In this document: positions 32,304-41,008 of the stretch, piece by piece
How positions within the stretch are numbered: the stretch's first letter is position 1
How the letters are laid out: every line of letters begins with the position of its first letter
Assembly (NCBI RefSeq): GCF_001874145.1
Contig: NZ_MPCX01000010.1
Coordinates: 1 to 64,000 of the forward strand
DNA: 64,000 nucleotides
Direction of reading: 5' to 3'
DNA from: Lacinutrix sp. MedPE-SW
Lineage (GTDB): Bacteria > Bacteroidota > Bacteroidia > Flavobacteriales > Flavobacteriaceae
Notes under the pieces: model-generated
Database searches by the model: none
What the model saw: only the letters and a program-made list of their open reading frames with translations
Told to the model about the DNA's origin: nothing
Program-made: the position numbers and the translations under genes

Positions 32304-33002
32304 TTATTCCGTTTTTTTAGGTAATGCAGCAATAAAACTTTCAATAGTAAGTGCATTTTTAACGTTAAAATCTCCAATTTTAGTTCGGCGTAAAGCAGAA
32401 AGGTGTCCGCCAGAATTTAATGCTTTTCCAAAGTCGTTTGCTAAAGAACGTATGTAGGTACCTTTGCTACAAACGACTCTAAAATCTACAGTATTTTCTT
32501 TAATATTTGTGATCTCGAAAGCGTTTATAGTAATTTTTCTAGATTTTATTTCAACATCTTCACCAGCACGTGCAAATTCATACAGTCTTTTTCCATCTTT
32601 TTTTAATGCTGAAAAAACAGGTGGAAATTGGTCTATTTCACCAATAAACTGTTTGGTTGTTTGGTGTATTAAATCGTTAGTGATATGGCTTGTAGAAAAT
32701 GTTTTGTTTATTTCGGTTTCTAAATCAAAAGATGGAGTTGTACTACCTAAAACAATTGTACCTGTGTATTCTTTTATTTGACCTTGAAATGTATTTATTT
32801 GCTTGGTCATTTTTCCTGTGCAAATAACTAGTAATCCTGTGGCTAAAGGATCTAGAGTGCCAGCATGACCAACTTTAATTTTTTTTATTTTAAAGGCTTG
32901 TTTAATTTCCCAACGTAATTTATTTACAACTTGAAATGACGTCCAATTTAACGGCTTGTCTATTAGCAAAACTTGTCCTGCATGGTAATCTTCAAGAGTC
33001 AT
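32304..33002 (-). CDS. truB: tRNA pseudouridine(55) synthase
   Basis: 232 residues making pseudouridine-55 in the tRNA T-loop. The catalytic Asp is in KVGHAGTLDPLATGLLV at about residue 47, and KEYTGTIVLGSTTPSFD and the SKGTYIRSLANDFG block are family features. Its start lies seven bases after the uppP stop. The C-terminal PUA domain is short or absent. Confidence 0.96.
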   Translation of the reverse strand: MTLEDYHAGQVLLIDKPLNWTSFQVVNKLRWEIKQAFKIKKIKVGHAGTLDPLATGLLVICTGKMTKQINTFQGQIKEYTGTIVLGSTTPSFDLETEINKTFSTSHITNDLIHQTTKQFIGEIDQFPPVFSALKKDGKRLYEFARAGEDVEIKSRKITINAFEITNIKENTVDFRVVCSKGTYIRSLANDFGKALNSGGHLSALRRTKIGDFNVKNALTIESFIAALPKKTE

Positions 33003-33009
33003 AAATTAA

Positions 33010-33804
33010 TTAGTTTAAAATTGAAAAAATTATGGCAATTATACCTACAATTACACAGTATAAAGCAAAGTAAGAAAGTTTGCTTTTTTTAACTAAAGCA
33101 ATCATCCAGGTACAGGCTATTAATCCAGATATAAAAGCTGCAATAAAACCAGCAATAATAGCAACAGAATTTTGACTGTTAAAATTTAGGTCACCACTTA
33201 AAACATCTTTAGCAATTTTACCAAATATTAAAGGAACAACCATTAAAAAAGAAAATCTTGCGGCTTTGGTTTTGTCGTTACCTAATAGTACAGAGGTAGA
33301 AATTGTTGCGCCGCTTCTTGAAATTCCAGGAAGCATAGCTATAGCTTGAGAAACACCAATAATTAAAGCATCTTTAAAGCCTACTTTTTTTTGTGTATTT
33401 TTAGCTTTATCTGCTAAAAATAATAGTGCTGCGGTAACTAATAACATACAACCTACTAGCATAATGTTACCACCAAATAGTTGCTCTAGTTGTTCTTCAA
33501 AAAAAACACCTACAATAACTGCAGGTAGCATAGAAATTATAATTTTTATAGCAAAACGATGCTCATCATTAACGGCAGGTTTAAATAAGCCTTTAATAAT
33601 TTCAAAAATATCTTTTCTAAAAATTACAATGGTGCTTAATGCTGTGGCAAAATGTAATACTACTGTAAATAAGAGGCTTTCTTCTGGTATAGAATTGTCA
33701 CCAAGAATGGCTTTGCCAAGTTCTAGATGGCCACTAGAGGATACAGGTAAAAACTCTGTTAAACCTTGTATAATTCCTAAAATAATTGAGTCTATAATGT
33801 CCAT
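33010..33804 (-). CDS. uppP: Undecaprenyl-diphosphate phosphatase
   Basis: 264-residue polytopic membrane enzyme (BacA/UppP) recycling undecaprenyl diphosphate to the monophosphate for wall synthesis. The two conserved motifs are GLTEFLPVSSSGHLELG (about residues 14-30) and ALLPGISRSGATIS-like LPGISRSGATISTS (about 157-170). It sits in the ftsX-DUF3098-uppP-truB array typical of the phylum. Confidence 0.96.
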   Translation of the reverse strand: MDIIDSIILGIIQGLTEFLPVSSSGHLELGKAILGDNSIPEESLLFTVVLHFATALSTIVIFRKDIFEIIKGLFKPAVNDEHRFAIKIIISMLPAVIVGVFFEEQLEQLFGGNIMLVGCMLLVTAALLFLADKAKNTQKKVGFKDALIIGVSQAIAMLPGISRSGATISTSVLLGNDKTKAARFSFLMVVPLIFGKIAKDVLSGDLNFNSQNSVAIIAGFIAAFISGLIACTWMIALVKKSKLSYFALYCVIVGIIAIIFSILN

Positions 33805-33821
33805 AGCGTAGGTAATGGAAA

Positions 33822-34421
33822 TTAAATTTTATCGGTTAAAACTTTTGGTAAAAGTCTTTCTAAAAATGCTTTTTGATTTTTTTCTACAACTATAAACTTC
33901 CAGTTGTCTTTGCCGTTTGGGGATATAGCATATGCTTGTTTTTTGGCATAAATTTCAAAAAACTGTGTTTTTTCATCATACTTTACATTGTTTTCGCCAA
34001 AGGTTTGTTGTAAAGCCATTTTAGTTAAACTTAGTTGTAATTCTTGAGATTCTGCTTTTTCTTCTTCGTTTTCATCATTTATTTTCATAAACATGACATT
34101 AGAATATTGAAGCATAGCATAAAACTTACCTTCAATTTTTTCAGCATCGTTAACCTCGTGTATTTTAGCGTCTTCTAATTTAAATTCAATTCCTGGAGTA
34201 TTAAAAGTTTGCTCCATAACCTTTACCATTTGGTCTTTTGGTATAATTTTAAACAAATCTTCGCTTACATAATCCATAGACTTATTAAAGTCCATATTTG
34301 TAATGGCATCTAAATAATCGTTGAATTGAGTTTTTATTTCGGTTTTATAATCTTGAGAATAACCAACTACACTTATACAAAGAAAACATAGTGTAACAAG
34401 GTGTTTTTTTAATAGCGTCAT
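33822..34421 (-). CDS. Secreted protein of unknown function
   Basis: 199 residues with a signal peptide (LCFLCISVVGYSQ, cleavage near residue 22). The mature part begins YKTEIKTQFNDYLDAITNMDFNKSMDYVSEDLF, similar in character to NTF2-like or DUF3887-like stress domains, but no assignment is made. It lies three bases after DUF3098 and 17 before uppP, so it is part of the same transcript. Confidence 0.8.
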   Translation of the reverse strand: MTLLKKHLVTLCFLCISVVGYSQDYKTEIKTQFNDYLDAITNMDFNKSMDYVSEDLFKIIPKDQMVKVMEQTFNTPGIEFKLEDAKIHEVNDAEKIEGKFYAMLQYSNVMFMKINDENEEEKAESQELQLSLTKMALQQTFGENNVKYDEKTQFFEIYAKKQAYAISPNGKDNWKFIVVEKNQKAFLERLLPKVLTDKI

Positions 34422-34424
34422 GTG

Positions 34425-34688
34425 TTAGTTAGTGTCTTTAGATCGTGTAAGAATAGCATAAATTTGAACTCCAAATCCTGCTAGAATTAATGTTGGCGCT
34501 AAGCGAATGCGTCTCCAGCTAAAAATGTCTTCATTAAAAACATTTGGGTCGTCGCTGCCACCACCAGACATTAAAATAAATCCTATAACAATAAGCGCTA
34601 ACCCAATAAACATAAATTTATAGTTGCGTTTTCCAAAAATAAATTCGCTTTTATGCTCTTTGGTTTCTTTACGTTTTTGTTCTCCCAC
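34425..34688 (-). CDS. DUF3098 membrane protein
   Basis: 87 residues with two transmembrane helices (NYKFMFIGLALIVIGFILM, LAPTLILAGFGVQIYAILT) separated by a loop with SGGGSDDPNVFNEDIFSWRR, the DUF3098 signature. It is found next to ftsX and uppP across Bacteroidetes; function unknown, though context suggests the divisome or wall-lipid cycle. Confidence 0.9.
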   Translation of the reverse strand: MGEQKRKETKEHKSEFIFGKRNYKFMFIGLALIVIGFILMSGGGSDDPNVFNEDIFSWRRIRLAPTLILAGFGVQIYAILTRSKDTN

Positions 34689-34781
34689 GGTATATTACTT
34701 AAGTTCTATAAAATAATTTCGTTACCAACAGTTAATGCTTAGGTATTATTTGATTTTAATTAATCTACCCAGAACTTTTGG

Positions 34782-35060
34782 TTATTGCAAAGTAACGGTT
34801 TTATTTAAAACTTTTATGCGTATTGAATCTAAATTTAGTCTACAGTTAATTTCACTGTTTATATAATTTAGGTTTTGTTTTTTACCAAAATATATAAAGG
34901 TGTTTTCAAGGTTTTTAAATCCCTTTAAAGTTTGTGAAGGTTTCACAATCGAAGTTCTAATAGATTTTTTTTGGCTTTTGTAGCTTGTATAGAGTTTAAA
35001 ACTTAAAAATACAACCCAACAAACAACTATAAAAGAGAGTACTATTAAAGTGTTTTTCAT
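34782..35060 (-). CDS. Small single-pass membrane protein, unknown
   Basis: 92 residues; one N-terminal helix (MKNTLIVLSFIVVCWVVFLSF) followed by a basic linker and a short extracytoplasmic domain (ENTFIYFGKKQNLNYINSEI). No family recognised. It lies between DUF3098 and a second, 50-residue membrane protein gene 19 bases upstream, within an otherwise conserved cluster. Confidence 0.65.
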   Translation of the reverse strand: MKNTLIVLSFIVVCWVVFLSFKLYTSYKSQKKSIRTSIVKPSQTLKGFKNLENTFIYFGKKQNLNYINSEINCRLNLDSIRIKVLNKTVTLQ

Positions 35061-35079
35061 ATTTAAAAAGAATTTATTT

Positions 35080-35232
35080 TTAATCGTAAATGCCTTTTAA
35101 ATGATTATGATTAGTGTCTACCTTATCTACTTTTACATATTTAGTAGAAAATGTGTTCGATTTTTTATGTGATAAAAGTACTATTGAAGTAATCGCAACG
35201 ATACCTATAAATACAAATGTTACTCGTTTCAT
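35080..35232 (-). CDS. 50-residue single-pass membrane protein, unknown
   Basis: An ATG at 35232 opens a 51-codon frame: MKRVTFVFIGIVAITSIVLL forms a basic-then-hydrophobic membrane helix, then a polar tail ending NHNHLKGIYD. It lies 127 bases after ftsX and 19 before the 92-residue gene. The helix composition and tight spacing support it as real, but it has no homology evidence here. Confidence 0.55.
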   Translation of the reverse strand: MKRVTFVFIGIVAITSIVLLSHKKSNTFSTKYVKVDKVDTNHNHLKGIYD

Positions 35233-35359
35233 AACTTGAAATTTTAATGATGAATAAAAAGTATTGGTATAGTCAGATATAAATAATTTTGGTTAAGTAA
35301 AGATAACCGTATATGTGTTTAATTATTGTTAATAGGTAAGTTAAAGATTGTTAAACTTA

Positions 35360-36235
35360 TTAATATAACTTATCTGTATTTAAGTTTAAAAAACGTTGAG
35401 TAGCAAAAAAAGTAGAAATCCAAGTAATAAAAATACCCAATAAAAAAACAGCTATAAATAAAGCTATTATTAATACAGGCTTGCTTAATAAAGCTAACTC
35501 AGGAAACATTTTATCTACATAATAAAGTACAATGGCCATCCCAATTAAAGCTAAAAAGGCGCCAACAATACCAAGTTTTACGCTTCTCCATATAAAAGGT
35601 TTTCTAATAAAACGCTTAGTGGCTCCAACCATTTGCATGGTTTTAATTGTAAAACGTTTAGAGTATACTGCTAACCTTATAGAACTATTAATTAATAAAA
35701 CGGCAATTAGAGTAAATAAAGCACTTAACAGTAATACCCAAAAACTAATTTTTTTAACGTTATCATTCATTAAATTAACTAAGTCATTATCATAACTAAC
35801 TTCGTCTACAAAGTTTTTTGTTAAAGCTTCATCTGCAATAGTTTGTAATTTTGCCGAGGTTACAAAATCTGCTTTCAAATTTACATCTATAGAGTTTTTT
35901 AACGGGTTGCTACCTAAAAAATCCATAAAATCTTCACCACTTTCTTCTTTCATAAACTCTGCGGCTTGATCTTTTGAAACAAAAGCAGTAGACTTTACAT
36001 AGTCTGCCATTGCTAAACTTTTTTCAAGCTGTTTAATTTCAACCTCTTTTGCTGTGTCCTTTAAAAAGATAGTAACGGTAACTTGCTCTTTAAAATGATC
36101 TGCTACCTTTTTTGCATTTAATACCAAAAGACCTAATAAACCCAGTAAAAATAAAACTAAGCCAATACTTAACACAACAGAGAAGTATGATGAAATTAAA
36201 CGACGTTTTTGGAATTTATCAAAAGATGAGCTCAT
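35360..36235 (-). CDS. ftsX: Cell division protein FtsX
   Basis: 291 residues; four transmembrane helices with a periplasmic domain between the first and second (residues about 45-165), the standard FtsX architecture. FtsX pairs with the ATPase FtsE and activates periplasmic wall hydrolases or amidases. The conserved RRLISSYFSVVLSIGLVLFL opening and the C-terminal FtsX domain (ALLINSSIRLAVYSKRFTIK, MQMVGATKRFI) are present. ftsE is not adjacent in this window. Confidence 0.94.
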   Translation of the reverse strand: MSSSFDKFQKRRLISSYFSVVLSIGLVLFLLGLLGLLVLNAKKVADHFKEQVTVTIFLKDTAKEVEIKQLEKSLAMADYVKSTAFVSKDQAAEFMKEESGEDFMDFLGSNPLKNSIDVNLKADFVTSAKLQTIADEALTKNFVDEVSYDNDLVNLMNDNVKKISFWVLLLSALFTLIAVLLINSSIRLAVYSKRFTIKTMQMVGATKRFIRKPFIWRSVKLGIVGAFLALIGMAIVLYYVDKMFPELALLSKPVLIIALFIAVFLLGIFITWISTFFATQRFLNLNTDKLY

Positions 36236-36347
36236 AAATAGAGTTTAGATTTAACGGTAAAAATAATAAAGAAAAAGAAAACTATCTTGAAAAGATAAAA
36301 GTCTTTTATTTTCAAAAAAAATTAATTTATAATTACAATAACAACGC

Positions 36348-36384
36348 TTAAACTTTCAACACTATTATAGAAAGTTTAAATTTG
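36348..36384 (+). promoter_or_regulatory. Inverted repeat and -7-like box upstream of leuS
   Basis: TTAAACTTTC / GAAAGTTTAA, perfect ten-base arms with a 12-base loop, overlapping a TAAATTTG box at 36377-36384. It could be an operator or part of the transcript. Confidence 0.45.
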
Positions 36385-36411
36385 CCGTTTTATAAGCAGA
36401 AAATCAAGACA

Positions 36412-39240
36412 ATGCAATACGATTTTAATAGAATAGAACAAGACTGGCAAAAATACTGGGCAGAAAATCAAACTTTTAAAGCCTCAAACAATAGCGATAA
36501 ACCAAAATATTACGTACTCGATATGTTTCCTTATCCATCTGGAGCAGGATTACACGTTGGGCATCCTTTAGGATATATTGCTAGTGATATTTATGCACGT
36601 TACAAACGCCATAAAGGTTTTAATGTATTACATCCTCAAGGTTACGATAGCTTTGGTTTACCTGCAGAGCAATACGCTATTCAAACTGGGCAGCATCCTG
36701 CAATTACAACCGAAACAAATATAAAAACCTACCGTAGGCAATTAGACCAAATTGGTTTTAGTTTCGATTGGAGTAGAGAAGTGCGTACAAGTAATCCAGA
36801 ATATTATAAATGGACACAATGGATATTTATTCAATTATTCGAATCGTATTATTGCAATAATGATAATAAAGCTAAAGACATAAAGGAGTTGGTGTCTATT
36901 TTTTCTTCAGAAGGAAATAGCAATGTAAATGTTGCTTGCGATGATGATATAGAAGAGTTTACAGCCGAAGAATGGAATAGCTTTTCAGCAGAAAAACAAC
37001 AAGAAATATTATTAAAATACAGACTAACATATTTAGCTGAAACCGAAGTAAACTGGTGTCCTGTTTTAGGAACCGTTTTAGCTAACGATGAGATTGTAAA
37101 CGGTGTCTCAGAACGTGGCGGACATCCAGTTGTGCGTAAAAAAATGACGCAATGGAGTATGCGTATTTCTGCCTATGCCGAAAGACTTTTACAAGGCTTA
37201 GAAGATATAGATTGGACAGATTCATTAAAAGAAACACAACGTAACTGGATAGGAAAATCTGTTGGAGCAAGTGTAACATTTAATGTAAAAGAGCACCAAG
37301 AAACAATTGAGGTTTTTACCACAAGACCAGATACTATTTTTGGAGTTAGTTTTATGACATTAGCGCCAGAGCATGAACTGGTATCACAAATTACAACGCC
37401 AGAACAAAAAGCAGAAGTAGAAGCCTACATAGAAAAAACAGCCAAACGTAGTGAACGTGATCGTATGGCAGATGTAAAAACAATTTCTGGAGTGTTTACA
37501 GGAGCTTATGCTCAGCATCCATTTACAAAAGAACCAATTCCAATCTGGATTGGCGATTACGTATTAGCAAGTTACGGTACAGGAGCAGTAATGGCAGTAC
37601 CATGTGGAGACCAAAGAGATTACGATTTCGCTAAACATTTTAATATAGAAATTCCTAATATTTTTGATGGAGTAGATATTAGTGAAGAAGCCTTTACAGG
37701 AAAAGATAGCGTTAAAATTGCTAATAGCGATTTTTTAAATGGCATGAATTATAAAAAAGCAAGCAAGCGTGCTATTTATGAGTTAGAACAATTAGGACAA
37801 GGCGAAGGCAAAACTAACTATAGATTACGTGATGCTGTATTCTCAAGACAACGTTATTGGGGAGAACCATTTCCTGTGTATTATGTAAATGGTATGCCGC
37901 AAATGATTGATAAAGCACATTTACCAGTAACACTTCCAGAGGTAGAAAAATATTTACCAACCGAAGAAGGCGAGCCACCATTAGGTCGTGCAGATGTTTG
38001 GGCTTGGGATACAAGTGCAAACCAAGTAGTTTCTAACGATAAAATAGATAATAAAACCGTTTTCCCATTAGAATTAAACACGATGCCAGGTTGGGCAGGA
38101 AGTTCATGGTATTTTTTCCGTTATATGGAAGAAGCAGCTAACCGAGGAGAAACTTTTGCAAGCGAAGAAGCACTAAAATATTGGGAAAATGTAGATTTAT
38201 ACATTGGTGGAGCAGAGCACGCAACAGGACATTTATTATACTCTCGTTTTTGGGTGAAATTACTTAAAGATCGCGGATTTGTAAATGTTGAAGAGCCTTT
38301 TAAAAAGCTAATAAACCAAGGAATGATTCTTGGAACTAGTGCTTTTGTTTATAGAGAGGAAAATACTAATAACTACTTGTCAAAAGGTTTAATTGAAGGT
38401 AAAAATGTATTACCAATTCATGTAAAAGTAAAATATATTAACGCATCTGATGAGTTAGATATTGAAGGTTTAAAAAAGGACGAAGAATTTGGAGAAGACT
38501 ATATAAATGCAGAATTTATATTAGAAGATGGTGTTTATAAAGTTGGTCGTGAAGTAGAAAAAATGTCCAAGTCTAAATACAATGTTGTAAATCCAGACGA
38601 TATTGTAAGAGATTATGGAGCAGACAGTTTACGTCTTTACGAAATGTTTCTTGGACCTTTAGAGCAATATAAACCTTGGAATACAGCAGGAATTACTGGA
38701 GTTCATGGGTTCTTAAAAAAACTATGGAAACTGTATGTCGATGAAAATGGTTTAAAAGTAAACAATGCAGAACCAACAAAAGACAACTTAAAAACCTTAC
38801 ATAAAACCATTAAAAAAGTAGAAGAAGATATAGAGAATTTCTCTTTCAATACATCGGTTTCTACGTTTATGATAGCTGTAAACGAGCTTGGAGCTCAAAA
38901 ATGTACAAGTAAAGAAATATTAGAACCATTATTAGTTTTAGTATCACCTTACGCACCACACATAGCTGAAGAATTGTATAAAATGCTTGGTAATAGCGGC
39001 TCTATTTCTACTGTTGCGTTTCCTAAATTTGAAGCTAGCCATTTAGTAGAAAGTAGTAAAAATTACCCAATTTCTTTTAATGGTAAAATGCGCTTTACTT
39101 TAGAGTTGCCAATGGATATGAGTAAAGATGATATTGAAAAAACAGTAATGGCTCACGAAAAAACAATTGCACAATTAGATGGTCGTACACCTAAAAAAGT
39201 AATTGTAGTTCCTGGAAAAATTGTAAATATAGTTGGATAA
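36412..39240 (+). CDS. leuS: Leucine--tRNA ligase
   Basis: 942 residues from the ATG at 36412 (MQYDFNRIEQDWQKYWAENQ). An upstream TTG-initiated frame would add ten residues and overlap the promoter. Class I synthetase motifs: HVGHPLGY (HIGH) at about 49-56 and KMSKSKYN (KMSKS) at about 724. The CP1 editing domain spans about 240-440 (TTRPDTIFGVSFMTLAPEH). Two lineage insertions are visible, near residues 150-190 (an acidic stretch) and before KMSKS. Confidence 0.97.
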   Translation: MQYDFNRIEQDWQKYWAENQTFKASNNSDKPKYYVLDMFPYPSGAGLHVGHPLGYIASDIYARYKRHKGFNVLHPQGYDSFGLPAEQYAIQTGQHPAITTETNIKTYRRQLDQIGFSFDWSREVRTSNPEYYKWTQWIFIQLFESYYCNNDNKAKDIKELVSIFSSEGNSNVNVACDDDIEEFTAEEWNSFSAEKQQEILLKYRLTYLAETEVNWCPVLGTVLANDEIVNGVSERGGHPVVRKKMTQWSMRISAYAERLLQGLEDIDWTDSLKETQRNWIGKSVGASVTFNVKEHQETIEVFTTRPDTIFGVSFMTLAPEHELVSQITTPEQKAEVEAYIEKTAKRSERDRMADVKTISGVFTGAYAQHPFTKEPIPIWIGDYVLASYGTGAVMAVPCGDQRDYDFAKHFNIEIPNIFDGVDISEEAFTGKDSVKIANSDFLNGMNYKKASKRAIYELEQLGQGEGKTNYRLRDAVFSRQRYWGEPFPVYYVNGMPQMIDKAHLPVTLPEVEKYLPTEEGEPPLGRADVWAWDTSANQVVSNDKIDNKTVFPLELNTMPGWAGSSWYFFRYMEEAANRGETFASEEALKYWENVDLYIGGAEHATGHLLYSRFWVKLLKDRGFVNVEEPFKKLINQGMILGTSAFVYREENTNNYLSKGLIEGKNVLPIHVKVKYINASDELDIEGLKKDEEFGEDYINAEFILEDGVYKVGREVEKMSKSKYNVVNPDDIVRDYGADSLRLYEMFLGPLEQYKPWNTAGITGVHGFLKKLWKLYVDENGLKVNNAEPTKDNLKTLHKTIKKVEEDIENFSFNTSVSTFMIAVNELGAQKCTSKEILEPLLVLVSPYAPHIAEELYKMLGNSGSISTVAFPKFEASHLVESSKNYPISFNGKMRFTLELPMDMSKDDIEKTVMAHEKTIAQLDGRTPKKVIVVPGKIVNIVG

Positions 39241-39243
39241 TGA

Positions 39244-39603
39244 ATGAGGTTTAAGTTTGGTAAAACAGATAGAATAGGGCTTATGTTGTTTACCGCTGTG
39301 GTACTAACAACAACATTAATATATCAATTTGAAGAACGTTTTACCAAAGAAAATTGGGAGCGAAATAGATCTACCCGATATAAAATGGCCGATGATATTA
39401 TTGAGCGCCAAGTACTCTTAGGAAAAACCAAACAAGAAATTATTAACTTATTAGGTTATGCTGTTTTTACAACCAAAAACGGAAAAGAAATTTTACAGTA
39501 TAAACTTGGCAAATCACCAAATTTTGGAACCGTAAAAAGAGAGACGCTTATTATTTATTTTGAAAATGAAAAAGTAACGCTTGTAGTTAGAGGTCAAGAA
39601 TAA
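39244..39603 (+). CDS. Membrane-anchored protein with a BamE/SmpA-like domain
   Basis: 119 residues; an N-terminal helix (GLMLFTAVVLTTTLIYQF) and a domain with LLGKTKQEIINLLGYAVFTT, the pattern of the SmpA/OmlA/BamE fold. The family usually serves outer-membrane assembly or regulatory roles; here no lipobox is present, so the protein is inner-membrane anchored. It starts three bases after the leuS stop, so it is co-transcribed. Confidence 0.75.
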   Translation: MRFKFGKTDRIGLMLFTAVVLTTTLIYQFEERFTKENWERNRSTRYKMADDIIERQVLLGKTKQEIINLLGYAVFTTKNGKEILQYKLGKSPNFGTVKRETLIIYFENEKVTLVVRGQE

Positions 39604-39682
39604 CTGACACATTTTCTTTTAACAACATTGGCTCACTTTTTGTTATATTTATAATCAAGAAACTTAAAATTTAAAAATCAAT

Positions 39683-40396
39683 ATGATAGGAACAGGATAT
39701 ATGGGTTACTACATACTAATTGGGGCCATCTCAATAGTAAGCTGGTTAGTAAGTAATCAATTAAAGAGAAAATTTGAGAAATACTCAAAAGTACATTTAA
39801 GAAATGGTATGAGTGGAGCAGAAATAGCTCAAAAAATGTTGGCAGATAATGGTATTAGAGATGTTGAGGTAATATCAACTCCAGGTCGTTTAACAGACCA
39901 TTATAACCCAGCAAATAAAACAGTAAACTTAAGTGAAGCAGTGTATAGCCAACGTAACGCAGCAGCAGCAGCAGTTGCCGCGCATGAGGTTGGTCATGCA
40001 GTACAGCATGCAACTGCATACCAATGGTTAACTATGCGTTCTAAATTAGTACCTGTTGTACAAGTAACATCAAGCTTGTCTCAATGGGTTGTTTTTGGTG
40101 GTATTGCATTAATGGCATCAAATGCAATTGGTGTAGCAGGACAATATATTGCTATAGCAGGATTAGTAATGATGGCCTTTGCAACATTATTTAGTGTTAT
40201 TACATTACCTGTAGAGTACGATGCTAGTAACCGTGCTTTGGCTTGGTTAAAAAATAAAAATATGGTTACTCCAGATGAGTATAAAGGTTCTGAAGATGCT
40301 TTAAAATGGGCAGCAAGAACCTATTTAGTTGCCGCAATTGGTGCTATTGCATCTTTGTTATATTGGGCGCTTCAGGTTTTTGGAGGTAGAGATTAA
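39683..40396 (+). CDS. Zinc metallopeptidase, YugP/Zn_peptidase_2 family
   Basis: 237-residue membrane protein with the HEVGH zinc motif at about residues 101-105 (VAAHEVGHAVQHA). Membrane helices are near residues 5-21 and in the C-terminal half. The MSGAEIAQKML and YNPANKTVNLSEAVY segments are family signatures. It probably degrades membrane-associated substrates; none is known. A long terminator follows. Confidence 0.92.
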   Translation: MIGTGYMGYYILIGAISIVSWLVSNQLKRKFEKYSKVHLRNGMSGAEIAQKMLADNGIRDVEVISTPGRLTDHYNPANKTVNLSEAVYSQRNAAAAAVAAHEVGHAVQHATAYQWLTMRSKLVPVVQVTSSLSQWVVFGGIALMASNAIGVAGQYIAIAGLVMMAFATLFSVITLPVEYDASNRALAWLKNKNMVTPDEYKGSEDALKWAARTYLVAAIGAIASLLYWALQVFGGRD

Positions 40397-40409
40397 ACGC
40401 CATTAAAAT

Positions 40410-40458
40410 AAAGATATAAAAAAAGCTCCTTTTTAAAAGGAGCTTTTTTTATATCTTT
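40410..40458. terminator. Long perfect terminator between the Zn peptidase and Lrp genes
   Basis: 24-base complementary arms (AAAGATAT.. to ..CTCCTTTT and its complement) with almost no loop. It overlaps the stop codon of the convergent Lrp gene and acts in both directions. Confidence 0.92.
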
Positions 40459-40919
40459 ATTTGCCTTTCAATTTGTTGGTCTAAAGAAATAAAAGTTTCT
40501 GTTCTAGAAACACCAGATATAGATTGAATATCACTATTTAATAAATGCATTAAATGCTCATTATCTTTACATAGTATTTTAATAAAAATACTCCAATTTC
40601 CTGTGGTATAGTGGCACTCTAAAACTTCAGGTATTTTTTTTAATTGCTTAACAGCATCAGGATTACTAACAGCTTTATCTAAATATACACCAACAAAAGC
40701 CATTGTTGTGTAGCCTAAAACTTTAGGGTTAATTATAAATTTAGAACCAGCAATTAATCCAGATTTTTCTAATTTTCTTAAACGTTGATGTATGGCAGCA
40801 CCAGAAATACCAACTTGTCTAGCGATTTCTAAAACCGATGTTCTAGCATCTGCCATTAAAGCACGAAGTATCTTTTTATCGATACCATCTATATGTATAT
40901 TTTGATTTTTAATTTTCAT
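40449..40919 (-). CDS. Lrp/AsnC family transcriptional regulator
   Basis: 156 residues; an N-terminal winged HTH (IDKKILRALMADARTSVLEI, ISGAAIHQRLRKLEKSGLI) and a C-terminal RAM/ACT-like amino-acid sensing domain (YTTMAFVGVYLDKAV, ECHYTTGNWSIFIKI). It is downstream of a saccharopine-dehydrogenase-like gene on the same strand (90-base gap), so lysine or its catabolites may be the effector. This is inference from context. Confidence 0.92.
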   Translation of the reverse strand: MKIKNQNIHIDGIDKKILRALMADARTSVLEIARQVGISGAAIHQRLRKLEKSGLIAGSKFIINPKVLGYTTMAFVGVYLDKAVSNPDAVKQLKKIPEVLECHYTTGNWSIFIKILCKDNEHLMHLLNSDIQSISGVSRTETFISLDQQIERQIKI

Positions 40920-41008
40920 ATTTAAACGTGTAGCAGAAATAAATGTTTTAGATTAAAACATAAAAATACAAAATGGATATTAAATTGAAATCTTAATAGT
41001 TTTAATAA

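Noticed and set aside
37082-38081. Minus-strand frames opposite leuS
   Set aside because: Antisense shadows; low-complexity His/Leu content without family features.
40410-40458. Long palindrome as a mobile-element remnant
   Set aside because: Position between two convergent stops and A/T-flanked GC stem fit a bidirectional terminator.
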